Part shown: positions 9,925-19,664 of the stretch, piece after piece | How positions within the stretch are numbered: position 1 is the stretch's first letter | Layout of the letters: every line of letters starts with the position of its first letter | NCBI GenBank assembly: GCA_013360915.1 | Contig: JABWAT010000007.1 | Coordinates: 62,001-126,000 of the forward strand | Source of the DNA: Bacteroidota bacterium | Lineage (GTDB): Bacteria > Bacteroidota > JABWAT01 | DNA length: 64,000 nucleotides | Direction of reading: 5' to 3' | Position numbers and translations under genes: made by a program | The notes under the pieces: generated by a model | Told to the model about the DNA's origin: nothing | Database searches by the model: none | What the model saw: the letters and a program-made list of their open reading frames with translations, nothing else

Positions 9925-12102
9925 TCAATGAAAGCGGTGGTTGACTTCTTCCATGATTTTGATGCCGGCGAACGGAATTTTGGTTCCGGGGCCGAAAATG
10001 GCTGTGGCACCATGTTCATACAGGAAGTCATAATCCTGTGCCGGAATCACACCGCCGATGACCACGATGATGTCTTCGCGACCTAACTTTTTCAATTCGG
10101 CAATGAGTTGCGGCAGAAGGGTTTTATGGCCGGCTGCCAGTGAGCTCATTCCCACCACGTGAACATCATTTTCCACGGCCTGGCGGGCCGTTTCTTCAGG
10201 TGTCTGGAAAAGCGGACCGACATCGACATCGAATCCCATATCGGCATAGGCAGTGGCAACCACTTTGGCACCACGGTCATGCCCATCCTGACCCATTTTG
10301 GCAATCATGATACGCGGACGGCGGCCTTCCCGTTTGGCAAACTCATCGGTCATCGTCCGGACCTTCGTGACAAAATCATCATCACCTTGTCCGTATTCTG
10401 AACTGTACACGCCCGAAATGGTTCTGATCACAGCCTGATACCTTCCCCAAACTTTTTCGAGTGCTTCTGAAATTTCGCCCAGTGTGGCGCGTGAGCGGGC
10501 CGCTTTTACAGACAGGTCGAGCAGATTGCCATCACCACCCGATGCGCAGGCAGTCAGGGCTTCCAGAGCGGCCTTTACCTCAGCTTCCTTGCGGCTTGCC
10601 TTGACCTCCTGAATCCGACGGATCTGCGACAACCGGACGGCCGTATTATCCACTTCCAGAATATCAATCGGGTCTTCTTTCTCGAGGCGGTATTTATTCA
10701 CCCCGACAATGGTCTCTTTCCCCGAGTCGATCCGGGCCTGCCGGCGGGCAGCTGCTTCCTCAATCCGCATTTTCGGAATGCCGGCTTCGATGGCCTTGGT
10801 CATTCCGCCAACCGATTCCACTTCATTGATGTGTTCCCAGCCTTTTTTAAGCAGGGCATCGGTGAGTGCTTCAACATAATAGGAACCACCCCACGGATCA
10901 ATCACTTTGCAGATATTGGTCTCATCCTGAAGGTATAATTGTGTATTGCGGGCAATCCGTGCCGAGAAGTCGGTGGGAAGGGCAATGGCTTCATCCAGCG
11001 AGTTGGTGTGAAGCGACTGGGTGTGTCCCAGGGCGGCAGCCATGGCTTCCACACAGGTGCGGGTGACGTTGTTGAACGGATCCTGCTCGGTGAGACTCCA
11101 TCCCGATGTCTGACTGTGGGTGCGGAGTGCCATCGATTTCGGATTCTTCGGGTTGAACTGTTTAATCACCTGTGCCCAGATAATCCGTGCGGCCCGCATC
11201 TTGGCGACTTCCATGAAATAATTCATTCCCTGTGCCCAGAAGAAGGAAAGGCGGGGTGCGAAGTCATCGATATCCAGACCCGATGCAATGCCGGTCCTGA
11301 TGTATTCCAGACCGTCGGCCAGTGTATAGGCCATTTCCAGATCGGCGGTGGCTCCGGCTTCCTGCATGTGGTAGCCCGAAATGGAAATGCTGTTGAATTT
11401 GGGCATGTGCTTCGAGGTGAACCTGAAAATGTCGGCGATGATTTTCATCGACGCAGCCGGCGGATAGATGTACGTGTTTCTGACCATGTACTCTTTCAGA
11501 ATGTCATTCTGAATGGTTCCGGTCAGCAGTTCATGAGCCACACCCTGTTCTTCGGCAGCCACGATGTAGAAAGCCAGAACCGGCAGAACGGCTCCGTTCA
11601 TGGTCATCGACACCGACATTTTATCCAGCGGAATCTGGTTGAACAGAATTTTCATATCCTCAACCGAGTCAATGGCCACGCCGGCTTTACCAACGTCTCC
11701 CACCACTCTTGGATGGTCAGAATCATATCCGCGGTGGGTGGCCAGGTCGAAGGCAACCGACAATCCCATCTGTCCCTGTGCCAGGTTACGGCGGTAGAAG
11801 GCGTTCGATTCTTCGGCTGTGGAAAATCCGGCATACTGACGCACGGTCCAGGGCTTCTGAACGTACATGGTGCTGTAAGGTCCGCGAAGAAACGGCGGAA
11901 GACCCGGCAGATACCCGGTGTGAATGGTTTTTTCACGATCAGCGGGTGAGAAAACCGGCTTTACCGGAATCTGTTCCATGGTTTCCCAGATCAGATCTTC
12001 GGGGGTCTTACCGGTTTCGGATCTGAAACGCGGTTCGAAACTTTCCGTCTTGCCGGTTACTGGCAGGTTAAGTTCAATGGTTGTGAAATCGGGGTTTTTC
12101 AT
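9925..12102 (-). CDS. mutB: Methylmalonyl-CoA mutase, large (catalytic) subunit
   Basis: A 725-residue subunit that interconverts (R)-methylmalonyl-CoA and succinyl-CoA using adenosylcobalamin. The N-terminal TIM-barrel substrate domain includes [20 protein letters not shown] and [12 protein letters not shown]. The C-terminal B12-binding domain carries the base-off motif DxHxxG at D606-H608-G611. The length is normal for the family. The small-subunit gene lies directly upstream with a 3-base gap, giving a heterodimeric enzyme. Epimerase and the MeaB chaperone are not in the window. The likely role is propionyl-CoA assimilation or propionate formation; direction cannot be read from sequence. 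Confidence 0.97.
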   Translation of the reverse strand: MKNPDFTTIELNLPVTGKTESFEPRFRSETGKTPEDLIWETMEQIPVKPVFSPADREKTIHTGYLPGLPPFLRGPYSTMYVQKPWTVRQYAGFSTAEESNAFYRRNLAQGQMGLSVAFDLATHRGYDSDHPRVVGDVGKAGVAIDSVEDMKILFNQIPLDKMSVSMTMNGAVLPVLAFYIVAAEEQGVAHELLTGTIQNDILKEYMVRNTYIYPPAASMKIIADIFRFTSKHMPKFNSISISGYHMQEAGATADLEMAYTLADGLEYIRTGIASGLDIDDFAPRLSFFWAQGMNYFMEVAKMRAARIIWAQVIKQFNPKNPKSMALRTHSQTSGWSLTEQDPFNNVTRTCVEAMAAALGHTQSLHTNSLDEAIALPTDFSARIARNTQLYLQDETNICKVIDPWGGSYYVEALTDALLKKGWEHINEVESVGGMTKAIEAGIPKMRIEEAAARRQARIDSGKETIVGVNKYRLEKEDPIDILEVDNTAVRLSQIRRIQEVKASRKEAEVKAALEALTACASGGDGNLLDLSVKAARSRATLGEISEALEKVWGRYQAVIRTISGVYSSEYGQGDDDFVTKVRTMTDEFAKREGRRPRIMIAKMGQDGHDRGAKVVATAYADMGFDVDVGPLFQTPEETARQAVENDVHVVGMSSLAAGHKTLLPQLIAELKKLGREDIIVVIGGVIPAQDYDFLYEHGATAIFGPGTKIPFAGIKIMEEVNHRFH

Positions 12103-12105
12103 GAT

Positions 12106-14262
12106 TTAACCTTTCGATATCCGGCTGAGTAACCGGTTTGCTATCTGAATGACATCGGCGCCCAGGAAGATGAATTCATCCACCCCGGAAGCCTTGTGGG
12201 CTTCGACCTGGTCTTTCGGGAAACCGGCCAGAACCACCGGAACACCCGGCAGAACTTTTTTCATGCCTGCTGCCAGAGGAGGAACCAGTTCCGGATAGGT
12301 TTCATCGGTTGAACAAATCACCACCGCACCGGGCCGGCTCTCGGCGGCGGCCTTTACTGCCTCTTCTGGTGTGGCAAAACCGGCGGGCGGATAGACAACC
12401 CTGAATCCGCCGGTTTCAAAAAACCCGCGTGAAAAGTCGGCACGTGCCTTAAACTGAGATGCATCACCCAAGATGGCCAGAAAAACGGTGGGTGGTGTGC
12501 CGTGACGGTCGGCGTGAGCAAATGAATCGGCACGTAGTTTTTCGAACGCTTCGGCCAATCTTCGGCCGGCAAGAACCGGAACCTTTGGTCCCTCTCCGGT
12601 TCCCTGACGCAATGCTTTGCACAACTCCCCGAGCGTGGCTCCTTCAGACACAGCCCCGATACAGGCGGCTGTCAGATCAGAAGCCGTCCGGTTGGAAATT
12701 GAACCCAGCAGCTCCAGGACCCGGATATGTTTTTCCTGAGCACCGGAAACCCGGTATTTCTGCAGATATTCCGACCGCACCCGGTGGATGGTTTCGGCAT
12801 CGGATTGATAAATCACGGCCCGTTCTTCCTTCGGGTTGCAGTATTGGTTAACCCCAACCATGATGGTTTTTCTCTTTGCCAGATCAGAGGTCCGGCTGGC
12901 GTGAAGGTCGTTGACCAGTGTTTGCGGGAATCCGTCGGTAAGCGCCTGAAGCATTCCACCTTTCCGTTCGATGTCTCTGAACAGATTCCAGGCTGCCTGT
13001 GCCAGCTCAGCTGTGAGCGTTTCGACGTAAAACGACCCGCCTGCAGGATCAATCACCTGATCCAGATGAGCCTCTTCTTTCAGGATAATCTGTGTGTTGC
13101 GGGCAATCCGGCGAGAGAAGTCGGAAGGGGTGCCTGCAATTTCATCGTACGCCGAGGTGTGTATAGATTGAACCCCGCCGGCGATGGCGCTGAAGGCCAT
13201 GGTGGCAACCCGAAGCAGATTGGTGTGCGCATCCAGTGTGGACTGGTAATAGGTCGAGGTGCGTGCATGAACCGGTGGAACCGGGACGGTGGATCCGAAG
13301 GCTGTTGCCAGTTGGGTCCAAAGCAGCCGGAGTGCCCGGTATTTGGCCACTTCCGTAAAGAAATGAGGACCGGTGGCTGTCGAAATCCGGATCGATGACA
13401 GGACCGTGTCAACCGGCAGACCGCGCGAAGTGAGTTCGCGCAGATAGGCGGCGCCGGTGGCCAGAATGAAAGCCAGTTCCTGTACAGCCGAAGCGCCCGT
13501 TTCCTGGTAATGAACCGAACTGATGCCGATGGTTTTCAGATGAAGGGACTGTGATTGGGTGAACCGCAGGGTCTCGGCCATTTCATCAAAAACTCTGTCT
13601 GCAGGAATGGGAAGGGAACCTTTCCGGACCATCCATTCAAACGGATCGGCTTCGAGGCTTCCGCTCAGTTTGTGTACATCGGTGCCTCGGGTTTTCGCAG
13701 CGGCAATCCACAGGGACAACAGGGGAAGTGATGAAAAACCAGCCCGTACAAATACCGGCACTTCTGTGGTATCGACTCCTTCTAGCGCCCGGTTGACCGA
13801 CCGGATGCCCGATAACGAGAGTCCGTCTGTACCCACCTGTCCGGGGCGGGCATAATCTGCGTCAATTCCAAGACCAGTGGCTTCATCCAACCCGAGTGTA
13901 ATGGCCGACAGTCCCCGGGACAATTCGTTCTGAACCCGGTCGCGGATGTCCTCGGCGAGTGCGAAAGGAAACTCCTGAGCAACTGCCCAGGGGGCACCAT
14001 GATAACCCGATGCATGCCGGGAGCGGTAACAGGATCCGGTGCCGGGGTTTTCCTCTGCTGTGGCTGCCTGACGGCTGTTTTCGGCCGTATAAAGTGGCTG
14101 AAGGTCAATGCCCTCGGGCGTTTTCGTAATCAGCTTCTTATCGAAGGGTGCTCCCTTCAGGTCCTTTTCTGCGGTCAGTTTCCAGTCTGCATAGGGTCTG
14201 ACAGGGAAGTCAGCCTGCAAACGTTTCAGTGGCTCGGATGGGTCGTGATGAGTTGAAGACAT
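12106..14262 (-). CDS. mutA: Methylmalonyl-CoA mutase, small subunit
   Basis: About 718 residues starting at the ATG at 14262 (MSSTHHDPSEP), preceded by GGGA. An in-frame upstream start at 14349 would add 29 residues without family resemblance. It has the mutase TIM-barrel fold (SSVHYQETGASAVQEL, QVIDPAGGSFYVE) and a degenerate C-terminal cobalamin-like domain. The DxHxxG histidine is absent (ILGDASQFKAR replaces it), as expected for the non-catalytic subunit. It is first in a two-gene unit with mutB and diverges from the orphan gene at 14538 across about 275 bases that should hold both promoters. Confidence 0.95.
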   Translation of the reverse strand: MSSTHHDPSEPLKRLQADFPVRPYADWKLTAEKDLKGAPFDKKLITKTPEGIDLQPLYTAENSRQAATAEENPGTGSCYRSRHASGYHGAPWAVAQEFPFALAEDIRDRVQNELSRGLSAITLGLDEATGLGIDADYARPGQVGTDGLSLSGIRSVNRALEGVDTTEVPVFVRAGFSSLPLLSLWIAAAKTRGTDVHKLSGSLEADPFEWMVRKGSLPIPADRVFDEMAETLRFTQSQSLHLKTIGISSVHYQETGASAVQELAFILATGAAYLRELTSRGLPVDTVLSSIRISTATGPHFFTEVAKYRALRLLWTQLATAFGSTVPVPPVHARTSTYYQSTLDAHTNLLRVATMAFSAIAGGVQSIHTSAYDEIAGTPSDFSRRIARNTQIILKEEAHLDQVIDPAGGSFYVETLTAELAQAAWNLFRDIERKGGMLQALTDGFPQTLVNDLHASRTSDLAKRKTIMVGVNQYCNPKEERAVIYQSDAETIHRVRSEYLQKYRVSGAQEKHIRVLELLGSISNRTASDLTAACIGAVSEGATLGELCKALRQGTGEGPKVPVLAGRRLAEAFEKLRADSFAHADRHGTPPTVFLAILGDASQFKARADFSRGFFETGGFRVVYPPAGFATPEEAVKAAAESRPGAVVICSTDETYPELVPPLAAGMKKVLPGVPVVLAGFPKDQVEAHKASGVDEFIFLGADVIQIANRLLSRISKG

Positions 14263-14537
14263 ATTGTTTCCCGATTTGTCACCATTTTTAAACGGCCGGC
14301 AATCTACGATTTTCCTGCGGTTTTTTCCGGCCGGATTACAGTCAAACATGTCTTTTATTGTTCTTTTAAGCGATATCTAATATAAAACAGGTGCCTGGAA
14401 TGACCCGCACGGTCCCGGCCGGGTGTTCTAATCTTCGGGTAATGGGTCCGGGCCAGCTGATGCAGGGATGGAAAAACGGGCGCGATGTTCTATTTTAACA
14501 CTCTTTATCAGTGCCTGTTCTGCAATCTGGAGTTTGT

Positions 14538-14987
14538 ATGCCAATGACCATCCGGCTGGATGATGAGTTTCTGACCAGGGGATTGACCCGCCTGATCCGG
14601 AAAGACTGGCTTGACCTTACCGTGTCGGTCCGTGAATCGGTAATCATGGTCACCGTGGCCGTCAGAAAAATGGGATTGGTATTCCGGTTTACCGGCGCTG
14701 CCAGATTGGTTGATTTTCACTGGGATCACCAGGTGAAAACTTTCACAGTGGAAGTGGTACGAACCTCGGTTCTCGATGTGGCCACAGCCTTGGGACTGGT
14801 CAGACGGTATTTACCAGCCTGGATCCATATTCAGTCCCCGTTTCTGCAGATCCAGCTTCATGAAGCCGATCCCGACGGGTCTGTCTTTGGTCAGGCAGTG
14901 GTGAAGGATCTGGTGGTGACGGCCATCCGGCAGGAAACCGGATGGGTGGAAGTGACGCTGGACTGGGAAGAGGAAAGTGCGGGTTAA
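14538..14987 (+). CDS. Conserved-looking hypothetical protein, 149 aa
   Basis: A protein I do not recognise. CTGGAG sits 5 bases before the ATG at 14538, which I prefer over an in-frame start 27 bases upstream. The product alternates hydrophobic and charged residues (SVRESVIMVTVAVRKMGLVFRF, written here as a beta-rich pattern), ends in an acidic tail (DWEEES) and has no signal peptide, membrane helix or cysteine pattern. The stop overlaps the convergent toast-rack gene by 4 bases. Codon use looks like that of its neighbours, so it is probably real. No function can be assigned. Confidence 0.6.
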   Translation: MPMTIRLDDEFLTRGLTRLIRKDWLDLTVSVRESVIMVTVAVRKMGLVFRFTGAARLVDFHWDHQVKTFTVEVVRTSVLDVATALGLVRRYLPAWIHIQSPFLQIQLHEADPDGSVFGQAVVKDLVVTAIRQETGWVEVTLDWEEESAG

Positions 14988-15847
14988 CGTTCCCTGAGGG
15001 TTACAAACCGGATCTCGCCAATTCCGGTGCTTACATCGAATTCGATGGTGGCCTTTGCCGTTTCATAGTTGGGAGAGTAGTAGGTTTCTTCTTCCTGAGT
15101 ATAGTTTTTCGGAACACTCAGATTGCTGAAAAATCCGCTGTCATCTCTCACCATTACGCCCACACCTGCGGGAATCAGCACCTTGATTTCGCCAACACCG
15201 GTTTCGATCGTAACCGCTTTATGTCCTTCTGCTTTTCCGCTGAAATCCAGAGTAATCTGACCGATTCCGTTGTTGACCGTCAGCTTCCTGAAGTTGAGGT
15301 TACTCAGTCCTTTGGCTTCCACCTCACCAACACCCGATTGAATGGTGATGTGGCGGATGGTTTCCGGATTGGGTGTGGCAGATGTCAGTTTGCAGCTGCC
15401 AGCGCCATTCGATAAATCCAGCGAGGTAACGGTCAGTCCCGACAGGTCAATATCCGATTCGCCGGCACCGATGCTGATCTGTAAGTCATGCCCGACCGAC
15501 GGACTCAGCTGCATGGTCGACTGGAAATCACCATTCTCATCCGATTTCCGGTTACTCATGTTAATGCCCGAGGAGTTTGTCGAGAAGACCAGCTTGGCGG
15601 TTGCCTTTCCCCGTTTAAAAACCAGATCGGGATCCATGGCATCCGAGTCATACAGGGCATTCACACTGAACAGCTTGGAAGGATCACCGGCTTTAAGTTT
15701 CAGGGAACCATAATCCACATTGATGGTGGTGGTCAGGGCAGTCTCATCAGCCACATCGGCCGACTTGATCAGCCGGCTCTGACCCAGCAAGTTTGCTGTC
15801 AGGGCCGTACAGGCCAGGAAGGTCAGGGTTATCCGGTTTGTTTTCAT
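14984..15847 (-). CDS. Secreted toast-rack / DUF4097-like beta-helical protein
   Basis: A 287-residue protein with an N-terminal signal peptide (cleavage near LLGQ). The rest is a repetitive right-handed beta pattern rich in GxGE and GVGEI motifs (SGVGEVEAKGL, GIGQITLDF, GVGEIKVLI), the signature of the DUF4097/toast-rack envelope family. Members are periplasmic or surface proteins, often in envelope-stress regulons. It lies about 104 bases downstream of an ECF-type sigma gene on the same strand, which suggests it belongs to that regulon. The exact function is unknown. Confidence 0.75.
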   Translation of the reverse strand: MKTNRITLTFLACTALTANLLGQSRLIKSADVADETALTTTINVDYGSLKLKAGDPSKLFSVNALYDSDAMDPDLVFKRGKATAKLVFSTNSSGINMSNRKSDENGDFQSTMQLSPSVGHDLQISIGAGESDIDLSGLTVTSLDLSNGAGSCKLTSATPNPETIRHITIQSGVGEVEAKGLSNLNFRKLTVNNGIGQITLDFSGKAEGHKAVTIETGVGEIKVLIPAGVGVMVRDDSGFFSNLSVPKNYTQEEETYYSPNYETAKATIEFDVSTGIGEIRFVTLRER

Positions 15848-15951
15848 AGTGTCACCTGTTCGGTTCTTTCACAGCTGAGTCTTACGGATGTTCCCGTTTA
15901 AGGTTACACAGGGTGAAGACAGGTGGAAGGCCTGAGGTGATGGCGGGCATA

Positions 15952-16563
15952 TCAATAGTGCTGAATCCGGTCTTTCAGCGCTTTATAAAGCACCTCACGG
16001 GCCCTGAAAATATGCGCTTTGACTGTTCCCAGAGGCATATCGAGCGCTTCTGCAATCTCTTCGTAACTTTTTTCTTCCTGGTGCCGCATGATGATCACCC
16101 GACGGTACTTTTCGGGAAGATGACTGACGGCCTCTTCAATGATCTGCCGACGCTGAATGGTGACCACATCCTTATCGGGCTGGTAAGTGCTGTCCGGAAT
16201 CTCGAAATCAATTTCCCCATCCTTGGTCTCAATGGGCTTGTCGATGGAAAAAGTCCGGATCTTCTTCTTGCGCAGGTAATCGATGCAGTTATTGGTGGCG
16301 ATTTTATACAGCCAGGTCGAAAAAGCGAATTCGAAGTTGAAGGATTTGATTGAATTGAAGGCCTTGATGAAAGCCTCCTGGGTCAGGTCATCCACATCTG
16401 ATTTGTCGGGGACCATTTTGTAAACCAGATTGTGAATGGCATCATGATATTTCTTCATCAGAAATTTATATGCAGCCTGATCACCAGCCAATGCTTCCCG
16501 GACGACCCGGAAATCTTCCAGTTTGGATTCTGAGGAGACCTGTGGTTCTGAGGGGAGCGCCAT
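15952..16563 (-). CDS. RNA polymerase sigma factor, ECF (SigW/RpoE-like)
   Basis: A 203-residue sigma-70 factor with regions 2 and 4 only. Region 2 includes DVDDLTQEAFIKAFNSIKSF and FSTWLYKIATNNCIDYLRKKK. Region 4 is a helix-turn-helix (SYEEIAEALDMPLGTVKAHIFRARE). It should direct polymerase to an envelope-stress regulon. No anti-sigma gene is adjacent: downstream is the toast-rack protein, and upstream the divergent tmk. It may be controlled by a distant anti-sigma factor or by transcription. Confidence 0.93.
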   Translation of the reverse strand: MALPSEPQVSSESKLEDFRVVREALAGDQAAYKFLMKKYHDAIHNLVYKMVPDKSDVDDLTQEAFIKAFNSIKSFNFEFAFSTWLYKIATNNCIDYLRKKKIRTFSIDKPIETKDGEIDFEIPDSTYQPDKDVVTIQRRQIIEEAVSHLPEKYRRVIIMRHQEEKSYEEIAEALDMPLGTVKAHIFRAREVLYKALKDRIQHY

Positions 16564-16651
16564 ACCGTCCTGTTAAGGGTTCATTTTTTTAAGGTAACGT
16601 TTTTTGTAATTTTATTCAACGGAAACCGAAGGCCGGGAAAGGAAAGTCTGT

Positions 16652-17278
16652 TTGTTTATCAGTTTTGAAGGGTTGGACGGATCGGGGAAATCCACCCAGA
16701 TCCGTTTGCTGGCCGACTGGATTTCCTCGCAGGGATTACAGCCCCGGTTGCTGCGTGAACCTGGCGGGACCGATTGGTCCGAAGCCTGCAGAAAGGTGCT
16801 GCTCGAACACCGGTCTGTTTCGGTGAATCCGGTTGCGGAAGTATTGTTGTTTTTTTCTGCCCGTGCTCAATTGGTTTCTGAAGTGATCGGTCCCGGTCTC
16901 GAAGCCGGAGAGGTGGTGCTCCTGGACCGGTATGTCGACAGCTCACTGGCCTACCAGGGATATGGTCATGGATTGCCCCTCGGTTTCCTGAAAACCCTGG
17001 CATATCAGGCAACCGGCGGACTCCTGCCCGTGAAAACCATTTATCTCGATGTGGATTTTGACACCGCTGTTGCCCGCCAGACCGGCCGTGGGGAACGGGA
17101 CCGGATGGAATCGATGGACAGGGACCGGTTCAACCGGATCCGTCAGGGATATCATGCACTGATTGCTGATGATCCTGGTCGATTTCTGGTCATTCCCGCC
17201 ACCGGCGAACCGGCCGCCATTCACGCTTCTGTTGTTTCTGCTTTGTCGCCATTAATGAAAGGAATTTCCTCCCGGTGA
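16652..17278 (+). CDS. tmk: Thymidylate kinase
   Basis: This 208-residue enzyme phosphorylates dTMP to dTDP with ATP. The P-loop FEGLDGSGKST lies at the N-terminus, the DR(Y/S) motif is in LLDRYVDSSLAYQGYG, and the Arg-rich lid is GRGERDRMES. The reading frame opens with TTG, which allows the standard MFISFEGLDG start; GGAAAG lies just upstream. The stop overlaps the start of the S41 protease gene by 4 bases, so the two are translationally coupled. Confidence 0.96.
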   Translation: MFISFEGLDGSGKSTQIRLLADWISSQGLQPRLLREPGGTDWSEACRKVLLEHRSVSVNPVAEVLLFFSARAQLVSEVIGPGLEAGEVVLLDRYVDSSLAYQGYGHGLPLGFLKTLAYQATGGLLPVKTIYLDVDFDTAVARQTGRGERDRMESMDRDRFNRIRQGYHALIADDPGRFLVIPATGEPAAIHASVVSALSPLMKGISSR

Positions 17279-18867
17279 AACGATTCCGATTGTGGATGGT
17301 GATTCCGTTCCTCCTCCTGGGGACCGGAGGGTGGCTGGCAACCAATACCGATCTTTTCTTCCAGATCACCCGAAACCTGGAAATTTTCAGCAAAGTGTAC
17401 CGGTTGGTTCTCATTAACTACACCGACGAAATTGATCCCTCCCGTTTTATGTCCCGGGGTATTCAGGCCATGCTGATGGCTCTGGATCCTTACACCACCT
17501 TTATTGAGTCAACAGCCACCGACATGGAACTGATGATGAGCGGGAATACCGGCGGGCTCGGAATCAGTGTGAATAAATCGGGCGACGGGCTGGTCATTAC
17601 CGAAGTGATCGAGGGCTTTGCGGCCTACAGGGAGGGTTTACGGGTGGGCGATGTGATCACCCGTGTCGATTCGGTGCAGGTGTCCTCTCTTTCTGATCTC
17701 TCGCAGAAAGTCAGGGGAAAGCCGGGAACCACGGTGCTGCTCGACATCCGGCGGCCGGGAACCCGGCAGGAATTGCAGTTTATGGTCACCCGTGAACGGA
17801 ATCAGCTTTCCAACATTCCGGTATCGGTCATGCTGGCCGATTCGGTTGGTTACATCAAATTATACCGATTCAATAAAAACACCGGATCTGATCTGAGGAA
17901 ATCCATTCAGGCTTTACAGAAACAGGGTCTGGCCGGACTGATTCTCGATCTGCGGGGGAATCCCGGCGGTCGCCTGGATGAAGCTGTTCAGGTCTCCTCG
18001 CAGTTTCTTCCGCTGAATACCCTGGTGGTTACCATGAAAGGGCGGAGTGAGGAAAGCCGTCAGGACTTTTTCTCGGATGAACGGCCGGTTTATGGTACAG
18101 GTCCGCTGGTGGTGCTGATCGATTCCCTCTCTGCCAGTGCTTCCGAAATTGTAGCCGGGGCCTTGCAGGATCATGATCGTGCCACTCTGGTTGGTACCCG
18201 TTCCTTCGGAAAGGGATTGGTGCAGACCATCCATCCCGTGGCTTATGAAACCAGCCTGAAAATGACCACCGCCCGGTATTACACGCCATCCGGCCGTTGT
18301 ATTCAGGTCGAACCGATCAATGAGTTTGACGATTCCGATTCAACCAAAACCGACAGCACCGCATTCCGCACCGATTCGGGGCGTCCGCTGAAGGCTGCCA
18401 ATGGAATTTCTCCAGATATTCTGGTTTCTGCAAAGCCGTTGCCTGCGGCGATACGGCTGATCGAGCGGTACAGCATGGTTTCATGGTTTGCCGATTCGCT
18501 GGCACCCCGGCTCACACCCTCTCTCGGGTTCAAACCAACCAATGAGCAGATCAGTGGTCTGATCGGTTTCCTGAAAACCAACCGGCTTGCCAGTAAAACC
18601 TATACCAGTCAGGATCTGGCAGAATTAAAGGCCAGGGCCCTGACTTTCGGACCCTATGACCGGTTTGTGAAGTCGCTGGATGAATCGGCCATGGCCTTCG
18701 AAAACGATTTGTACGCCGAACTGGAATCGAATCGTGAGATTCTCGGGTCGATGATTCGCCGGGACTGCCTGCTCAGATGGTATCCGCTGGGTGAGGTGGT
18801 TCTGCAAACCTACCAATCGGACCGGCAGCTGATTCAGGCGGTTTCAACCCTCAGGACGCCCCGTTGA
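17275..18867 (+). CDS. ctpA: C-terminal processing protease, S41 family with PDZ domain
   Basis: A 530-residue periplasmic serine protease starting with GTG inside the tmk stop. It has an N-terminal membrane or signal segment (residues 6-24), a PDZ domain (about 95-170, GLGISV, VGDVITRVDSVQV) and the S41 catalytic domain. The Ser-Lys dyad fits S288 (in SASASE) and K313 (in GTRSFGKG). Their 25-residue spacing equals that of S430/K455 in E. coli Prc. A long C-terminal region past residue 370 is less conserved. It probably trims or degrades envelope proteins. Confidence 0.93.
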   Translation: MKRFRLWMVIPFLLLGTGGWLATNTDLFFQITRNLEIFSKVYRLVLINYTDEIDPSRFMSRGIQAMLMALDPYTTFIESTATDMELMMSGNTGGLGISVNKSGDGLVITEVIEGFAAYREGLRVGDVITRVDSVQVSSLSDLSQKVRGKPGTTVLLDIRRPGTRQELQFMVTRERNQLSNIPVSVMLADSVGYIKLYRFNKNTGSDLRKSIQALQKQGLAGLILDLRGNPGGRLDEAVQVSSQFLPLNTLVVTMKGRSEESRQDFFSDERPVYGTGPLVVLIDSLSASASEIVAGALQDHDRATLVGTRSFGKGLVQTIHPVAYETSLKMTTARYYTPSGRCIQVEPINEFDDSDSTKTDSTAFRTDSGRPLKAANGISPDILVSAKPLPAAIRLIERYSMVSWFADSLAPRLTPSLGFKPTNEQISGLIGFLKTNRLASKTYTSQDLAELKARALTFGPYDRFVKSLDESAMAFENDLYAELESNREILGSMIRRDCLLRWYPLGEVVLQTYQSDRQLIQAVSTLRTPR

Positions 18868-19664
18868 CCGAGCTGCTGTTTGCCATTGCCGGCATGGTGA
18901 TTGGCCTTTTCTCGGGATTTTTCGGCATTGGCGGCGGAACCATCACCGTTCCCATGCTGATTGCGGTTTTTCAGGGCGCTGGCATGCATACCGACATTGC
19001 CATCCGGGTCGCTCTGAGTACCTCGCTGGCGGTTGCATTTGCCGGCAGTCTGACGGCCTCGGTCAGAAATCTCCGCCACCTTGCTCCTTACCGCAACCGG
19101 ATTCTCTGGATGGTGGCGGGCTCTCTGAGTGGTACAGTGGCCGGGGTTCAGGCTGCCTTGCTGATACCAGGGAGCCTTCTTTCAAAAATGCTGGCAGTGG
19201 TGCTGGCTGCGGTGGCCATCCGCTACCTGACCGAGAAACCGGCCATCAGTGCCGGGACCTCAGATCCCGCTGGGTCTGACTGGGTGTTTGTTTTTCCTGG
19301 CATTCTGGTGGGTATTTTCTCCGGAATGACTGGCCTGGGCGGCGGGGTGCTCCTGATTCCGCTGCTTGTTCATTTCTGGAAAGTCGGGCAACGTGAGTCG
19401 GTGATGATCAGCAGTCTGGTGATTATTCCGACGGTGGTGGCCGGTCTGATTCAGTGGGCTTCGGTACCCTCTCCCGTTATGCCTCAGGGATGGGTTCAGG
19501 TCGGATTTTTTTCAGTGACTGCAGGGGTTCCCCTGATAGCGGGTGCGCTGGCTGGCGGGTGGCTGGGCGCTCATCTGATGCACCGGACCCCCTCACCCCT
19601 CTGGAAAAAATTTTTCGCGGTTTTTTTGCTGATCGTCAGTGTCGATTTGTTTCTGCTTCACTGA
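18864..19664 (+). CDS. TSUP-family membrane transporter (TauE/SafE-like)
   Basis: A 266-residue integral membrane protein with about eight hydrophobic helices in two repeated halves, each opening with the family pattern (GLFSGFFGIGGGTITVPML near 13-31; GIFSGMTGLGGGVLLIPLL near 150-168). TSUP proteins export sulfite, sulfoacetate or related organic anions; the substrate here is unknown. The TTG start overlaps the protease stop. The 3' end runs 29 bases into the convergent CCA/poly(A) polymerase gene. A second TSUP gene is near 63 kb. Confidence 0.88.
   Translation: MTELLFAIAGMVIGLFSGFFGIGGGTITVPMLIAVFQGAGMHTDIAIRVALSTSLAVAFAGSLTASVRNLRHLAPYRNRILWMVAGSLSGTVAGVQAALLIPGSLLSKMLAVVLAAVAIRYLTEKPAISAGTSDPAGSDWVFVFPGILVGIFSGMTGLGGGVLLIPLLVHFWKVGQRESVMISSLVIIPTVVAGLIQWASVPSPVMPQGWVQVGFFSVTAGVPLIAGALAGGWLGAHLMHRTPSPLWKKFFAVFLLIVSVDLFLLH

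Noticed and set aside
10939-11949. Long plus-strand open frame (about 336 codons)
   Set aside because: Antisense to mutB, with no ribosome site and no family resemblance.
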